In this document: positions 46,007 through 56,004 of the stretch, piece after piece
How positions within the stretch are numbered: the stretch's first letter is position 1
How the letters are laid out: each line of letters starts with the position of its first letter
NCBI GenBank assembly: GCA_003612525.1
Contig: RAZD01000014.1
Location: 1-64,000 of the forward strand
Length of the DNA stretch: 64,000 bases
DNA from: a bacterium C-53
GTDB taxonomy: Bacteria; Bacillota; Clostridia; Lachnospirales; Lachnospiraceae
Direction: 5' to 3'
The notes under the pieces: generated by a model
What the model was told of the DNA's origin: nothing
Database searches by the model: none
Seen by the model: only the letters and a program-made list of their open reading frames with translations
Position numbers and translations under genes: made by a program

Positions 46007-47805
46007 TTCTGCGCTTCTATCCTTTCCGCAAGATCGGAAAGATACACAAATCTCTCCAGCTTTATTTCAAGTTTCTTCTCAAGCGATTCTTTCTCCGTTG
46101 TAAGCTCATTCAGCTTTACAAAATCCGTGGCGGCTTTCGCATACGCTTCCTCCACAGATGCAAGCCTGTCCTCAAGTTCCGCTATTTCCTCTTCAATCGT
46201 CTCATAATCCTTCTGCTCCTGATACGTGAATTTAAGCTTCTTCTCGCGCACTTTCCACGTATCCCTGCTGTCGGATATTTTCTCTTTCTCTCCCTTCGCA
46301 GGCGACAGAGCGGAAATTTCCATCTCCCGCTCCATGAGATAATCGGAATATCCGCCTTCATACTGACGGATGTTTCCCTCACCTTCAAAGGCAAAAAGAC
46401 GTCTTGCGATACGGTCCAGGAAATACCGGTCATGTGATACTGCTATGACAATTCCCTGAAAACGATCGAGATAATCCTCCAATATACTCATTGTCGCAAT
46501 GTCGAGATCGTTCGTCGGTTCGTCAAGCACCAGCACATTCGGAGCCTCCATCAGAACTTTCAGAAGATACAGCCGCCTTTTCTCGCCGCCCGATAACCGC
46601 TCAATCTTCTGATACTGAAGAGTGGAATCAAACAGAAAACGCTCCATCATCTTTGAAGCCGTCACCTTTCCATCTTCCGTCTCAATATATTCCGCCGTCT
46701 CCTTAATATAATCAATCGCGCGGAGAGAATCGTCCATATATTCATTTTCCTGCGAAAAATACCCGATCTTTATGGTAGTTCCAACCACCACTTCACCGTT
46801 GTCAGGCGCAGTCTTTCCGTTAATGATTTTCATCAGCGTCGATTTGCCACACCCATTTGGGCCAATGAATCCGACTCTGTCATTTTTCAGAAAAATATAA
46901 GTAAACTCAGAAATCAGGCACTTATCACCGTATGATTTGGATATACCCAACAGCTCAATGGTAGTCTTCCCCATACGCGATGAAACGGATCCCATCTCCA
47001 CTACGCTGTCAGAAACAGGCGCTTTGGCATCCCTAAGCGCCTCATATCTTGCAATATGCGCTTTCTGCTTCGTGCTCCTCGCCCGCGCGCCTCTCTGCAT
47101 CCATTCAATCTCTCTGCGCAGAATACTCTGGCGCTTTCGTTCCGTGGCAAGCGCAATCTCCTCTCGCTCAGCTTTCAGTGCAAGAAAACCGGAATAATTT
47201 GTCAGATAACTGTAAATCTTTCCTTTATCAATCTCCACAATGCGCGTTGAGACACGATCCAGGAAATACCGGTCATGCGTTACCATCAGCAAAGCGCCTT
47301 TTCTCCCGATCAGGTAATCCTCAAGCCACTGCGTCATTTCGTTGTCAAGATGGTTTGTCGGCTCATCAAGCACCAGAAGATCACACTCCGCAAGAAGCGC
47401 CGCCGCGAGCGCTGCACGCTTCTTTCCCCCTCCGGAAAGAATGTCGATCCTTGCATCGTAATCCGTAAATCCGAGGCGGTTTAGAACATTCTTTGCATCC
47501 CCCTCTATCGTCCATTCGTTTCCCAGATGCTTATTTTTCGTAACCACATAATCAAAAATCGTGATTCCCGGCTCGAACTCAGGGTTTTGCGGAAGATAGC
47601 GGATATGCACCTTATTTCCCTTTATAACTTCTCCTGTTTCTCCTTCCTCGATGCCTGCCACAATTTTAAGCAGCGTCGATTTGCCTGTGCCGTTAATCCC
47701 GATCACGCCGACCTTCTCTCCCTCACCAATCGAAAAATCGGCGCTGTCGAATAGAATTTTATCTGTGTAAGACTTTTTCAAGCCGTTAATTGTAAGGATA
47801 TTCAT
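46003..47805 (-). CDS. ABC-F family ATPase (Uup type)
   Basis: 600 residues with two ATPase domains in one chain and no membrane segment: GINGTGKSTLL, LSGGGKKRAALAAAL, VLDEPTNHLD in the first; GPNGCGKSTLMK, LSGGEKRRLYLLKVL, VLDEPTNDLD in the second; the linker carries the ABC-F arginine-rich helix (KRQSILRREIEWMQRGARAR split here), and a C-terminal coiled coil spans about 520-600 as in Uup. ABC-F proteins act on the ribosome; resistance cannot be inferred. Start of a three-gene operon. Confidence 0.93.
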   Translation of the reverse strand: MNILTINGLKKSYTDKILFDSADFSIGEGEKVGVIGINGTGKSTLLKIVAGIEEGETGEVIKGNKVHIRYLPQNPEFEPGITIFDYVVTKNKHLGNEWTIEGDAKNVLNRLGFTDYDARIDILSGGGKKRAALAAALLAECDLLVLDEPTNHLDNEMTQWLEDYLIGRKGALLMVTHDRYFLDRVSTRIVEIDKGKIYSYLTNYSGFLALKAEREEIALATERKRQSILRREIEWMQRGARARSTKQKAHIARYEALRDAKAPVSDSVVEMGSVSSRMGKTTIELLGISKSYGDKCLISEFTYIFLKNDRVGFIGPNGCGKSTLMKIINGKTAPDNGEVVVGTTIKIGYFSQENEYMDDSLRAIDYIKETAEYIETEDGKVTASKMMERFLFDSTLQYQKIERLSGGEKRRLYLLKVLMEAPNVLVLDEPTNDLDIATMSILEDYLDRFQGIVIAVSHDRYFLDRIARRLFAFEGEGNIRQYEGGYSDYLMEREMEISALSPAKGEKEKISDSRDTWKVREKKLKFTYQEQKDYETIEEEIAELEDRLASVEEAYAKAATDFVKLNELTTEKESLEKKLEIKLERFVYLSDLAERIEAQK

Positions 47806-47841
47806 TAAATCTAACCTTGCCTTTCCCTGGTATACTGGTTT

Positions 47842-48704
47842 TCAGACGACAAATTCCTGCATATCTATCTGAGGAAGATAGCGGTCAAAGCAGGCCTCCA
47901 GTTCATTCTCTTCCAGTTCGGTCAGTTCATGCGAAATTTGCATAATTTCGCATAATATCTTTGCAAACGCAATCGTCCAGTCCCGATGCTTCATCTGCAG
48001 CACATGTCCGCCCACCTGCCTTACTTTATGGAACAAATCACTGTTTTCACTCACCGTATCGACAATAATAATCGTAGCCATATCGTGCGCCATTCTGCCA
48101 ATTTCCTTATATCGGACAAATCGCGTAACTTTATCCAAAGTAATTTCCGGATTACCTTTTCCTATAAATCCGATATCAATGCTGACCGCCTTCCCGCCGC
48201 AGTAAACAGCAGGGACAATACGGTCCAGTTTAAGGAAAGCTTTCTGGCGCCTACCTCAATCGTTCCCGACACCGGGCCATACTCTTTCTCAAGCCCTTCC
48301 GAAATATCTTCCACAGACGCAGTAAAAGAATATTTATAATCCTGAATATTGTCCCTTGTTATATTATCGAATCCTTTGCGTGTCAACCCAAGCAGCCACA
48401 AATCAAGGGTCTTCGGATCACGGCCCCTTGCCTCCATATAATCATTTAACACACAACCCGCATATTCTTCAACCGAATCCACATGATTCCCAATACGGCC
48501 CATATACAAGTCCAGCAGAGCCGCATAGGACTCAATCAGCCTTTTCTGTGTGATAAATTCCGTGAAGTCCCTGATATTTCCCCCCAGAAGAACTTCTTTT
48601 ACAATGCCTCTTATCCCCTCAGCCCCAACCTGACGTATAAAATCCGTTCTTGTTGCACTCATATTTCTCTTCCCACTGGAATTATAATCTTCAAATATAC
48701 CCAT
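47842..48704 (-). pseudogene. Frameshifted restriction endonuclease-like gene next to methylase
   Basis: Two frames together give one protein of about 287 residues. The 5' frame (MGIFEDYNSSGKRN to about GTIEVGARK) runs to position about 48235, where a single base is missing; the sense then continues in another frame as KLDRIVPAVYCGGKAVSIDIGF and on to the end at 47842. Without the lost base the first frame stops at 48162. It directly follows the methylase gene on the same strand, the usual place of a type II endonuclease, which is why I read it so; I do not recognise its family. As it stands it is inactive unless frameshifting occurs. Confidence 0.7.
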
Positions 48705-50087
48705 TTATTCTCCCTTATCCATAAATTTCTTCTGATAGGTGCACATTAAAAGCTCCGCAATTTCATCTTCGGATATATTCCTCTCTTTCAGCCTGCGTAA
48801 TATTTCAGGCAAACTGCCTTCCGGCTCTTCATTGTCCGCCAGATCAGAGGAATCCTCAAACTGATACTCAAATGGATGCAGCAGACTGTTTAAACCATCC
48901 AAATCGTTCATGGCGCTTTCCACATATTCATCCGCACACTCAATCAATACAAACCTCCGCTCCAGACAGGCAGCCGCCTTCGCAGTTGTTTCGATTCCTC
49001 CGAACGGGTCCAGTACCACATCATTTTTAAAAGAATAATACTGTATTACTTTCTCAGCCAGTTCTTTTGGGAAAATCGCAGGATGGCGCTTATCCCTGGC
49101 CGGAGAGATATACCAGATATTTGTTTTTTCATATCCATCCGGAATCTTTGATTCCTGAATGACAGTCTGGTCAGGATGGTTTCTGATAAAATGATCAATC
49201 AATATCGACGGTTTTTTTCTGTATACCATCACATACTCCGTCACAGGCACCGCCTTATACTGCATCGGATTCCGGTCCGCTGAAAACCTTCTTCCTCTCC
49301 CGCTCGCCCAGCCTGCCCCTTCCGGTTTCTCCCAGATAATGTCATCCACAAATTCAAATCCCTCTTCCATAAAGATCTGATGAATATCAAACGGAACAGC
49401 AATCCTCGAGGAAGATTCACTTCGGCTCGCCCTCGGTATCAGGACATGCGAAGAGTTTATAACAAAAAACTTGCCATCCATCAGGACTCTTCTGCACTCC
49501 CTCACCACTTTTCGTATCAAAGCCAGATAATCTTCATATGTATCAAATTCCGAATACTGTTTTCTCGCATTATAATAGGGAGGCGAAGTAAAAATCAAAT
49601 CAACCGACTGTTCCGGAAGCTTTTTTAATACAAGTTCCGCCCGCCCCTTGATCAGCATGTTGTTCAATTCGGAAATCCTGTACTGCTGTTTTTTCTTTCT
49701 GCCCCTTTCAATGGATACAGACTTCCCGATATCTATTTTCCTGCGTCTTCCACTCAGCACCCCAATGCCCGACGACCTTTTTTCATCAATATTTTTTGAG
49801 TATGCATCAACTGCAATCTCTCCGATCACCTTTTTCTTATATTAAACCGGAACATTCCAGACATGATATCTGTCAAATATCTCCGGAAGTCCAAACGTGA
49901 CATTGTGCATATCAAATTGCTGTTTTTTTAAATACTGGTCCGTAATGCTTTTTGCCTGCTCCGTATTTAAAACAGCATAATTTCTCTGCTCCGAAATCAT
50001 TCTCCGACATCCTTTCCAAATCTCATCCAGCGTACGCCTCCTGATCATGACATCATTATATTCTTTTACAAACAGATTATCAATCAA
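48705..50087 (-). pseudogene. DNA methyltransferase gene with in-frame stop
   Basis: A frame of 461 codons is broken by TAA at 49842-49844 between HVWNVPV and YKKKVIGEIAVDAY; both sides are in the same frame and read as one protein. The downstream 379 codons hold a beta-class N4-cytosine/N6-adenine methylase: motif IV TSPPYYNAR comes first and the AdoMet motif VLDPFGGIETTAKAA last. The upstream 81 codons match an N-terminal domain I recall from homologues. A shortened methylase could still be made from the GTG at 49829 or inner starts, because the catalytic domain is intact. The 5' start (TTG 50087 or ATG 50048) has no clear ribosome site. Confidence 0.75.
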
Positions 50088-50092
50088 AATAT

Positions 50093-50122
50093 GGTGGGCA
50101 GAAACGCAAGTCTCTGTCCACC
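50093..50122 (-). terminator. Terminator after spoVAC
   Basis: GGTGG.CAGA(G)A pairs with T(T)TCTG.CCACC around a short loop, followed on the minus strand by ATATTTTGATT. It ends the spoVAA-AB-AC transcript and separates it from the methylase gene. Confidence 0.6.
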
Positions 50123-50129
50123 AGTGCTG

Positions 50130-50585
50130 TTACGCCCACCCCAGGACTTTTACAACCCAATAAATAAGCCCTAAAATCCAGGAACTCAAAATTCCGTACA
50201 GGATAACCGGTCCCGCAATTGTAAATATCTTGCACCCGATTCCAAATATCTGCCCTTCCTCCTGAAACTCAATTGCCGGCGCCGCAACACCATTTGCAAA
50301 TCCTGTGATCGGCACAAGTGCGCCTGCGCCTCCCCATTTGGCAATTCCCGGATAAATATTTAACCCTGTCAGAAGCGCGCTTAAAAATACGAGAATCAGC
50401 GAGCACCACGATGCAGCGTCATCCTTTGACAGTCCCATGCCTCCTGCCACCGACAAAATTGCCTGACCAAGCACACATATAAGCCCTCCGGCAATAAATG
50501 CCTTCGCCATCTGCATCCATAAATTGCTGAGCGGCGTCACCTGCTTTACCTTCTCCTGATATTGCTGTTTTGCCTGTTCATTCAT
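50130..50585 (-). CDS. spoVAC: Stage V sporulation protein AC
   Basis: 151 residues from ATG 50585 (GGAAAGGTG about 10 bases upstream); MNEQAKQQYQEKV is the usual kind of N-terminus. Five membrane segments. SpoVAC is a mechanosensitive channel-forming subunit of the dipicolinate transporter in the inner spore membrane. The upstream frame is open back to a GTG that overlaps the spoVAB stop, but the family start favours 50585. About 90 bases with a hairpin separate it from spoVAB. Confidence 0.93.
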   Translation of the reverse strand: MNEQAKQQYQEKVKQVTPLSNLWMQMAKAFIAGGLICVLGQAILSVAGGMGLSKDDAASWCSLILVFLSALLTGLNIYPGIAKWGGAGALVPITGFANGVAAPAIEFQEEGQIFGIGCKIFTIAGPVILYGILSSWILGLIYWVVKVLGWA

Positions 50586-50613
50586 ACTCTGACCACACCT
50601 TTCCACAATGATT

Positions 50614-50641
50614 GAATAATGCAAGATTTCCTGCATTATTC
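50614..50641 (-). promoter_or_regulatory. Hairpin between spoVAB and spoVAC
   Basis: GAATAATGCA and TGCATTATTC pair perfectly (10 bp) around an 8-base loop, 28 bases before the spoVAC start. No T-run follows. It could stabilise or process the mRNA. Confidence 0.4.
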
Positions 50642-50674
50642 CCCTAACGCTTTCATATTGCTGCCCTGAAAACC

Positions 50675-51112
50675 TCACGGCGCCATCTGATTGATAAAAT
50701 AAATCAGCGAACCCGTAAGTTTCCCCAATGCAACTGAAAGAATTGCAATCCCAATCCCTTTCCTGAATTTTATGCGCCTTGCAAAAATTGGAACTGCATC
50801 AAGCATTTCCGCAATCGCGAGCGCCAGACATCCTACAAAAATTCCGCTGAATATCCCGTAAATAATCAGAAATCCATTCTTCAGCCACTCAAACGGCACA
50901 AGTCCGTTTCCTATGGGAAATACACTTACAAGCCCGCCAAGAATTGTTCCCAGCACAACCGTATTTTCATAGAAGAAAATACGATGCGCAGTATGTGTCT
51001 TCCCTGCAAACCGCGGAATCAGTCCTACTGAAATCAGAACCGTAAAGACACCCGCCGATGCAATCAACCCGAAACTCATACCGCATATGCCAAGAAAAAC
51101 ATTAATCCACAT
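50675..51112 (-). CDS. spoVAB: Stage V sporulation protein AB
   Basis: 145 residues from ATG 51112, overlapping the spoVAA end by 11 bases. Four membrane segments (starting WINVFLGICGMSFGLIASAG). Part of the SpoVA dipicolinate transport set; its precise role is not known. Confidence 0.88.
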   Translation of the reverse strand: MWINVFLGICGMSFGLIASAGVFTVLISVGLIPRFAGKTHTAHRIFFYENTVVLGTILGGLVSVFPIGNGLVPFEWLKNGFLIIYGIFSGIFVGCLALAIAEMLDAVPIFARRIKFRKGIGIAILSVALGKLTGSLIYFINQMAP

Positions 51113-51734
51113 CGACCGTATTCCCCTTTCGCCCACAGCTTTCTACTAATGTTGTATCCACATCATTCTCATAAAGCCGCATTTCCACTTCCACCGGCGT
51201 TGGATCCTTTGTGATGCGCCTTCCCCCAATATGATTAAAAAAGATAATAATTCCCGCTGCAAGCCCAATCGAGTAAGATACTTCGAGAATTGTAATTCCA
51301 TTTGAAGTCTCACCCGTCACCATCTCATACACGTTGGAAAAGACATCCTGTATGCCAATGTCATTATGGAATGCCATAATCGTAAATGCTGTCCCAAAGA
51401 AACAGATAGCCGCCACAAACACAATCAGGCCAATTTCTTTTATCCTTCCCATCTCGTCTTCATCGTCAAAAATCACAAGTGTCTCCGACTCTCCGAGGCT
51501 TTCCACATCAATCTCCGGAAATGCTTTTATAATTGTATCGATGACTTTTAAAATCGTGATTACAATCCGGCCGTCTTCCTTTGTAAAATTTTCAACTGCA
51601 ACAAGCTGTCCGATCTCCCGGGCAAGGCCGGCGTCACTACATGCCACACGCGCAATATCTTTTACAAAGACAGGCGCAGAATGTACTTCTGTTTTTCTTT
51701 CCGCTTTCAGATAAACTGTTTTCTTATCCATCAT
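51102..51734 (-). CDS. spoVAA: Stage V sporulation protein AA
   Basis: 210 residues. A soluble N-terminal region (VYLKAERKTEV, then LVIFDDEDE near residue 88) and two membrane segments (about 99-120 and 150-170). First gene of the spoVAA-AB-AC operon; divergent from spoVAD. Confidence 0.88.
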   Translation of the reverse strand: MMDKKTVYLKAERKTEVHSAPVFVKDIARVACSDAGLAREIGQLVAVENFTKEDGRIVITILKVIDTIIKAFPEIDVESLGESETLVIFDDEDEMGRIKEIGLIVFVAAICFFGTAFTIMAFHNDIGIQDVFSNVYEMVTGETSNGITILEVSYSIGLAAGIIIFFNHIGGRRITKDPTPVEVEMRLYENDVDTTLVESCGRKGNTVDVD

Positions 51735-51851
51735 TGATTCCTTTCAGGGCTATTGTAACCGAAGCGTTACTTTTTATGCATAATCTTTTTGATCGCGGGA
51801 ATAATGATGATGCGGTTCAATTATTTCAGTAACTTCGAAAGGAATGATAAT

Positions 51852-52868
51852 ATGACACAAATGTCAGGTAATTCCAGCATAAAATTTGACAAGCCTGTCT
51901 ACTTAACGGACAGCGCTTCTATTGTGGGAAAAAAAGAAGGGGAAGGCCCTTTGGCTCAATATTTTGACGTGATTGGCGACGATCCTATGTTTGGATGCAA
52001 CAATTGGGAAGAAGCGGAAAGCACTTTGCAAAAAGAAGCCTGTACGCTTGCGCTCGGAAAAGCAGGCCTCACGTCCAATGATATCCGCTATATTTTTGCA
52101 GGTGATCTTCTCGGTCAGTTAATTGCGTCTTCCTTTGGCCTTATGCACTTAAATCTCCCGCTTTTTGGACTATACGGAGCATGCTCTACCTGCGGAGAAT
52201 CCTTAAGTCTTGGTTCTATCACCGTCAGCGGAGGATTTGCAGACAGAGTGCTTTGTGTTACATCAAGCCACTTTGCAAGCGCCGAAAAACAGTTCCGTTT
52301 CCCATTAGAATACGGCAACCAGCGGCCTTTATCCGCCACATGGACAGTTACCGGAAGCGGGGCTTTTATCCTGTCCTCCACACCGGAAAATGCAAAAGCA
52401 AAGATAACCGGCATCACGACCGGGAAAATCGTAGACGCCGGAATCAAAGATTCTATGAATATGGGCGCTGCCATGGCGCCTGCTGCCGCCGATGTCATCC
52501 TCAGCAATTTCCGTGACTTCGCAAGAGTCCCCCAGGATTACGATAAAATCATTACGGGAGATCTCGGTACAATCGGCAGAACACTTTTGATTGATTTATT
52601 AAAGACGAAAGGCTTTGATATTTCAGAACAATATATGGACTGCGGAATCGAAATCTTCGATCCGAAAAGCCAGAATACCGATGCGGGCGGTAGTGGCTGT
52701 GGATGCTCGGCAGTGGTGCTTTCTGCATATCTTTTAAGAAAGCTTATTTCCAACGAGTGGAAAAGGATACTCTTCCTTCCCACCGGTGCGCTGTTATCCA
52801 CAGTCAGCTTTAATGAAGGGAACAGTGTACCAGGCATAGCGCATGGCGTCATACTGGAATCCCTATAG
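51852..52868 (+). CDS. spoVAD: Stage V sporulation protein AD
   Basis: 338 residues from ATG 51852 (AAAGGAATG upstream). A thiolase-fold protein that binds dipicolinic acid; YGACSTCGESLSLGSI marks the core. It is the cytosolic partner of SpoVAC and SpoVAE. Its orientation is opposite to spoVAA-AB-AC, unlike the single operon of Bacillus. Its stop is one base away from the converging glycosyltransferase stop. Confidence 0.95.
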   Translation: MTQMSGNSSIKFDKPVYLTDSASIVGKKEGEGPLAQYFDVIGDDPMFGCNNWEEAESTLQKEACTLALGKAGLTSNDIRYIFAGDLLGQLIASSFGLMHLNLPLFGLYGACSTCGESLSLGSITVSGGFADRVLCVTSSHFASAEKQFRFPLEYGNQRPLSATWTVTGSGAFILSSTPENAKAKITGITTGKIVDAGIKDSMNMGAAMAPAAADVILSNFRDFARVPQDYDKIITGDLGTIGRTLLIDLLKTKGFDISEQYMDCGIEIFDPKSQNTDAGGSGCGCSAVVLSAYLLRKLISNEWKRILFLPTGALLSTVSFNEGNSVPGIAHGVILESL

Positions 52869-52869
52869 A

Positions 52870-54336
52870 TTATTTCCACTGATAAAGACCAATCAGAATA
52901 TAAACGGCTGCAGAGGAGATGGAGAAAACGACAAGCATTCCTGTCATTATGTTTTTCATCCATCTCTTTTTTATGCATTCTTTATAGAATAGCCCGAAAA
53001 ACAATCCCATAATTACCAGGATATGCGCAATGTAGCGAAAATCCTGCGAACTGAAATACGGCATTGAAAAGCAGAAATTAAGATAAAACAAGACAGATAC
53101 CGCGTAATAGAGCGCGAAGAACGCTTTCATTGGAAATGTCATCGCCGTATCCTTCTTTTTCAGCACATAAATCATCCCGATCAGGGACAGCACGGCAAGA
53201 ACAGCGCCTGAAATCAGCAAAGCCCACGCAAACGGCATAGCGATACCCACTGTCTGCCTGAAATCATACTCTCCGAAAAGTGAGGTCTTCAACAGGGCAA
53301 GCGGTATATTATATTCGTCATATTCGCAGCCGTTCACAATCATATGTGTATAAGGAATATCCGTACGGATATCAAAGAGCCGCCTCAACACCGAATACGC
53401 TCCGACCGGTTCTCCCACGCCCGGCGTATAATTCAGCGGCACATCAAACAAAATCAGGTTTCTGACAGGAAAGAAAAGTCCCAAAGGAATGCACAGAATA
53501 CCAAACAATACATATTGTCCGAAAAGTTTCCAAAAGTTCCCCCTGTCTTTTATCAGTCGGTATAAAAAAACAAATGCCATCGCAGGAGCAATCAATCCTC
53601 CTGACAGTTTCGCCATCATCGAGCCGCCGACGCATACCGCCAGAATTGCGATCGTTGAAAACTTCGGCTCCCGATACCAGCGAATCAGATAATACACCGC
53701 CATAACCTGCAAAAGAATGCACAGCATATCATTATTAATGCTTCCCGCCATTAAAATAAAACACGGATGCATGGCCACCAGGCAGAGGCCCGATACAAGC
53801 GCCCTGCCGGAAAGCTGAAATTCTTTCATAATCCTGTACGCATACACAGTCACCAGAGTACTGTATATCAGTGTAAGCGCCTGCACATTTTCACATGCAT
53901 GATTATAGGACACTTTTAACAGCGTATTGAGCTTAAGCCATACCGCTGCCAGAATGTGATGCAGCGGCGGCTGGAAAAAACCCCACAAAGTACGCGGATC
54001 AAAATCTATCAGCTGACGGTTCTCATAATAATATTCAATCAGGCCTGCCTGTCCGAACCCCGTGCCAAATCCAATGACATCATGCTGGCGCACCCATGTC
54101 GGCGTATAAAGAATATAGCATGCGCGCAGCAGAAAACCGACGCCGAACAGCAGAAATATCCCCGCCTCCTCATACCCCTTTTTCCACATAAAAAATGCCG
54201 CCAGACAAACAGCCGCCAATAAAATGATTTCTGCAAACACAAATCTTCTCGGACTGTTTACCTGATAAAATATACCCGTTAGCGGGCATGCCGCCAAAAG
54301 CAAAAAAAGGCCTGCCTTTCTCTTTTTCGTATCCAT
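52870..54336 (-). CDS. Multi-spanning glycosyltransferase (GT39/PMT-like)
   Basis: 488 residues from ATG 54336 (GGAGG 9 bases upstream) with about eleven membrane segments. The first outer loop carries TPTWVRQHDVIGF and FFQPPLHHILAAVW, the arrangement typical of PMT/ArnT-like enzymes using polyprenyl-linked sugars. Acceptor unknown. It follows sigF by 50 bases on the same strand and may be read from that operon. Confidence 0.8.
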   Translation of the reverse strand: MDTKKRKAGLFLLLAACPLTGIFYQVNSPRRFVFAEIILLAAVCLAAFFMWKKGYEEAGIFLLFGVGFLLRACYILYTPTWVRQHDVIGFGTGFGQAGLIEYYYENRQLIDFDPRTLWGFFQPPLHHILAAVWLKLNTLLKVSYNHACENVQALTLIYSTLVTVYAYRIMKEFQLSGRALVSGLCLVAMHPCFILMAGSINNDMLCILLQVMAVYYLIRWYREPKFSTIAILAVCVGGSMMAKLSGGLIAPAMAFVFLYRLIKDRGNFWKLFGQYVLFGILCIPLGLFFPVRNLILFDVPLNYTPGVGEPVGAYSVLRRLFDIRTDIPYTHMIVNGCEYDEYNIPLALLKTSLFGEYDFRQTVGIAMPFAWALLISGAVLAVLSLIGMIYVLKKKDTAMTFPMKAFFALYYAVSVLFYLNFCFSMPYFSSQDFRYIAHILVIMGLFFGLFYKECIKKRWMKNIMTGMLVVFSISSAAVYILIGLYQWK

Positions 54337-54385
54337 TCTGTCTGACCTCCGGTATTGCATATACGAATTATATCATATATCCCGA

Positions 54386-55117
54386 TCAATCTAAATACTT
54401 TCTCATACGCAGAAGTATTTTTTTCTCAAGCCGGCTTACCTGAACCTGGCTCATGCCAAGCCGTTTTGCGACCTCTGTCTGCGTTACATTTTCAAAATAA
54501 CGGAGCCGTATAATTTCCCGGTCCCCTTCGTCCAGACCATCCAGAAGCTGCTCAATCAGTATTTTATTAATCAGTTTTTCCTTTTCACCGTCAGGGACTT
54601 CTTCCCCCGGTGAGCGAAGCTGGTCAATCATATAAATTTCATTTCCGTCAGACTGGTAAATCGTCTTGTAAATGGATTCAACCTCCATGCCGGCGTCCAG
54701 CGCCATTACAATATCCTCTCTGTCGATTCCCGTCTCTTCCTCAATCTGTGACAGCTGGGGCTCTCTCCCCAGCTCCTGCGAGAGTTTTTCGACTGCCCGT
54801 TTCACCTTAATGCAGTTCTCTTTAAGCCCCCTTGAAATCTTAATCATGCCGTCATCACGCATAAACCGCCGCAGTTCCCCCTGAATCATAGGTACGGCGT
54901 ACGTTGAAAACTGAACGCCGAAAGACGAATCGAATTTATCGACCGCTTTCATCAGTCCAATCGTTCCAATCTGAAATAAGTCCTCGGCATCGTACCCTCT
55001 TATGGTATAACGCTTTACAATATGGCGCACCAGCCCAAGATTTTCTTCAATCAGTATCTCTCTTGCCTTTTTATCTCCAAGTTGGGATTTTTCAATCAAG
55101 GCAATTGTATCTTTCAT
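54386..55117 (-). CDS. sigF: RNA polymerase sigma-F factor
   Basis: 243 residues with sigma regions 2 ([17 protein letters not shown]), 3 and 4 (helix-turn-helix [20 protein letters not shown]). The first forespore-specific sigma factor. It overlaps spoIIAB by 26 bases. Order spoIIAA-spoIIAB-sigF is the standard one. Confidence 0.97.
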   Translation of the reverse strand: MKDTIALIEKSQLGDKKAREILIEENLGLVRHIVKRYTIRGYDAEDLFQIGTIGLMKAVDKFDSSFGVQFSTYAVPMIQGELRRFMRDDGMIKISRGLKENCIKVKRAVEKLSQELGREPQLSQIEEETGIDREDIVMALDAGMEVESIYKTIYQSDGNEIYMIDQLRSPGEEVPDGEKEKLINKILIEQLLDGLDEGDREIIRLRYFENVTQTEVAKRLGMSQVQVSRLEKKILLRMRKYLD

Positions 55118-55550
55118 GAAGCGGTACTCCTATTTTCTTTTTCATTCTGACAAGACATCCTTCCATAGGCGCGGATGTCACCTCCAATGTGTCCATAAAG
55201 GCCTCCATAAAGGCAAATCCCATACCCGAACGTTCCAGATCAGGACGCGTCGTATACAGCGGTTCCATCGCCTTTCCAATGTCCACAATGCCAACCCCTT
55301 CATCCGAAACAGCCACAATCACTTCATCGCCGTCAATCTCGCACTCCATCGTAACCGTCCCTACCTGATTCCCATATCCATGTATAATAGAATTTGTCAC
55401 AGCCTCCGAAACAGCCGTCTTGATATCCTCAAGCTCTTCCACCGTAGGATTCAGGCAGCACAGGAAAGCTGCCACCGTAATCCTTGCAAAACTTTCATTC
55501 CCCGAATAACTGTCAAATTCCACTTTCATATGATTTTTCATTGTTTTCAT
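55092..55550 (-). CDS. spoIIAB: Anti-sigma F factor, serine kinase
   Basis: 152 residues from ATG 55550, with GAGGAG 7 bases upstream. GHKL kinase fold: [22 protein letters not shown] and [11 protein letters not shown]. It binds sigma-F and phosphorylates SpoIIAA in the predivisional cell. Confidence 0.97.
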   Translation of the reverse strand: MKTMKNHMKVEFDSYSGNESFARITVAAFLCCLNPTVEELEDIKTAVSEAVTNSIIHGYGNQVGTVTMECEIDGDEVIVAVSDEGVGIVDIGKAMEPLYTTRPDLERSGMGFAFMEAFMDTLEVTSAPMEGCLVRMKKKIGVPLHERYNCLD

Positions 55551-55561
55551 CCTCTCTCTCC

Positions 55562-55876
55562 TCACTCTTCGTCTTCTACAATCTCCACTATCTTATGTAA
55601 TCCTGACAGCCTGAATATTCTCCGGATCCGGTCGCTGACATGCACGGCCAGCACACGTCCCCCAAGTATCTGTATCTTCTTGTATCTTCCCATAATCACA
55701 CCAATCCCCGAACTGTCCATAAAGCTGGTGTCCTCAAAGTCAAATACTACAAATTCAATATGCTGTCCTTCTATGTAACGGTCCGCCATCTCTCGTATCC
55801 TGATTGCCTTATGATGATCAAGTTCCTTCGGCATTCTTATGCACAGGTAAGAATTAATTACCTGAAAATCATCCAT
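55562..55876 (-). CDS. spoIIAA: Anti-sigma F factor antagonist
   Basis: 104 residues from ATG 55876 behind GGAGGG. STAS fold with the phosphorylated Ser in [14 protein letters not shown]. When dephosphorylated it frees sigma-F from SpoIIAB. First gene of the operon; I could not identify a sigma-H promoter with confidence in the 70 bases upstream. Confidence 0.96.
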   Translation of the reverse strand: MDDFQVINSYLCIRMPKELDHHKAIRIREMADRYIEGQHIEFVVFDFEDTSFMDSSGIGVIMGRYKKIQILGGRVLAVHVSDRIRRIFRLSGLHKIVEIVEDEE

Positions 55877-55948
55877 TGTTTCCCTCCGTTCCGCCCCTTT
55901 TACGGGCAATCTTATTTACAGGATATTTGTCATTCCCTGTCACATAGG

Positions 55949-55981
55949 AAAAGAGACACGGCATACAGCCATGTCTCTTTT
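55949..55981 (-). terminator. Terminator of the TPR-protein gene
   Basis: AAAAGAGACA(T/C)GGC pairs with GCC(A/G)TGTCTCTTTT with one wobble. It lies 24 bases after the stop at 56005 and insulates the spoIIA operon. Confidence 0.75.
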
Positions 55982-56004
55982 GTATTTTATCGTATTTTCC
56001 GTTT

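Noticed and set aside
51735-51851. Sigma-G promoters for spoVAA and spoVAD
   Set aside because: They are expected from biology, but no pair of boxes matched the consensus with correct spacing on either strand.
55877-55948. Sigma-H promoter for spoIIAA
   Set aside because: An AGGGAAT-like box is present, but a matching -10 element at the right spacing is not convincing.
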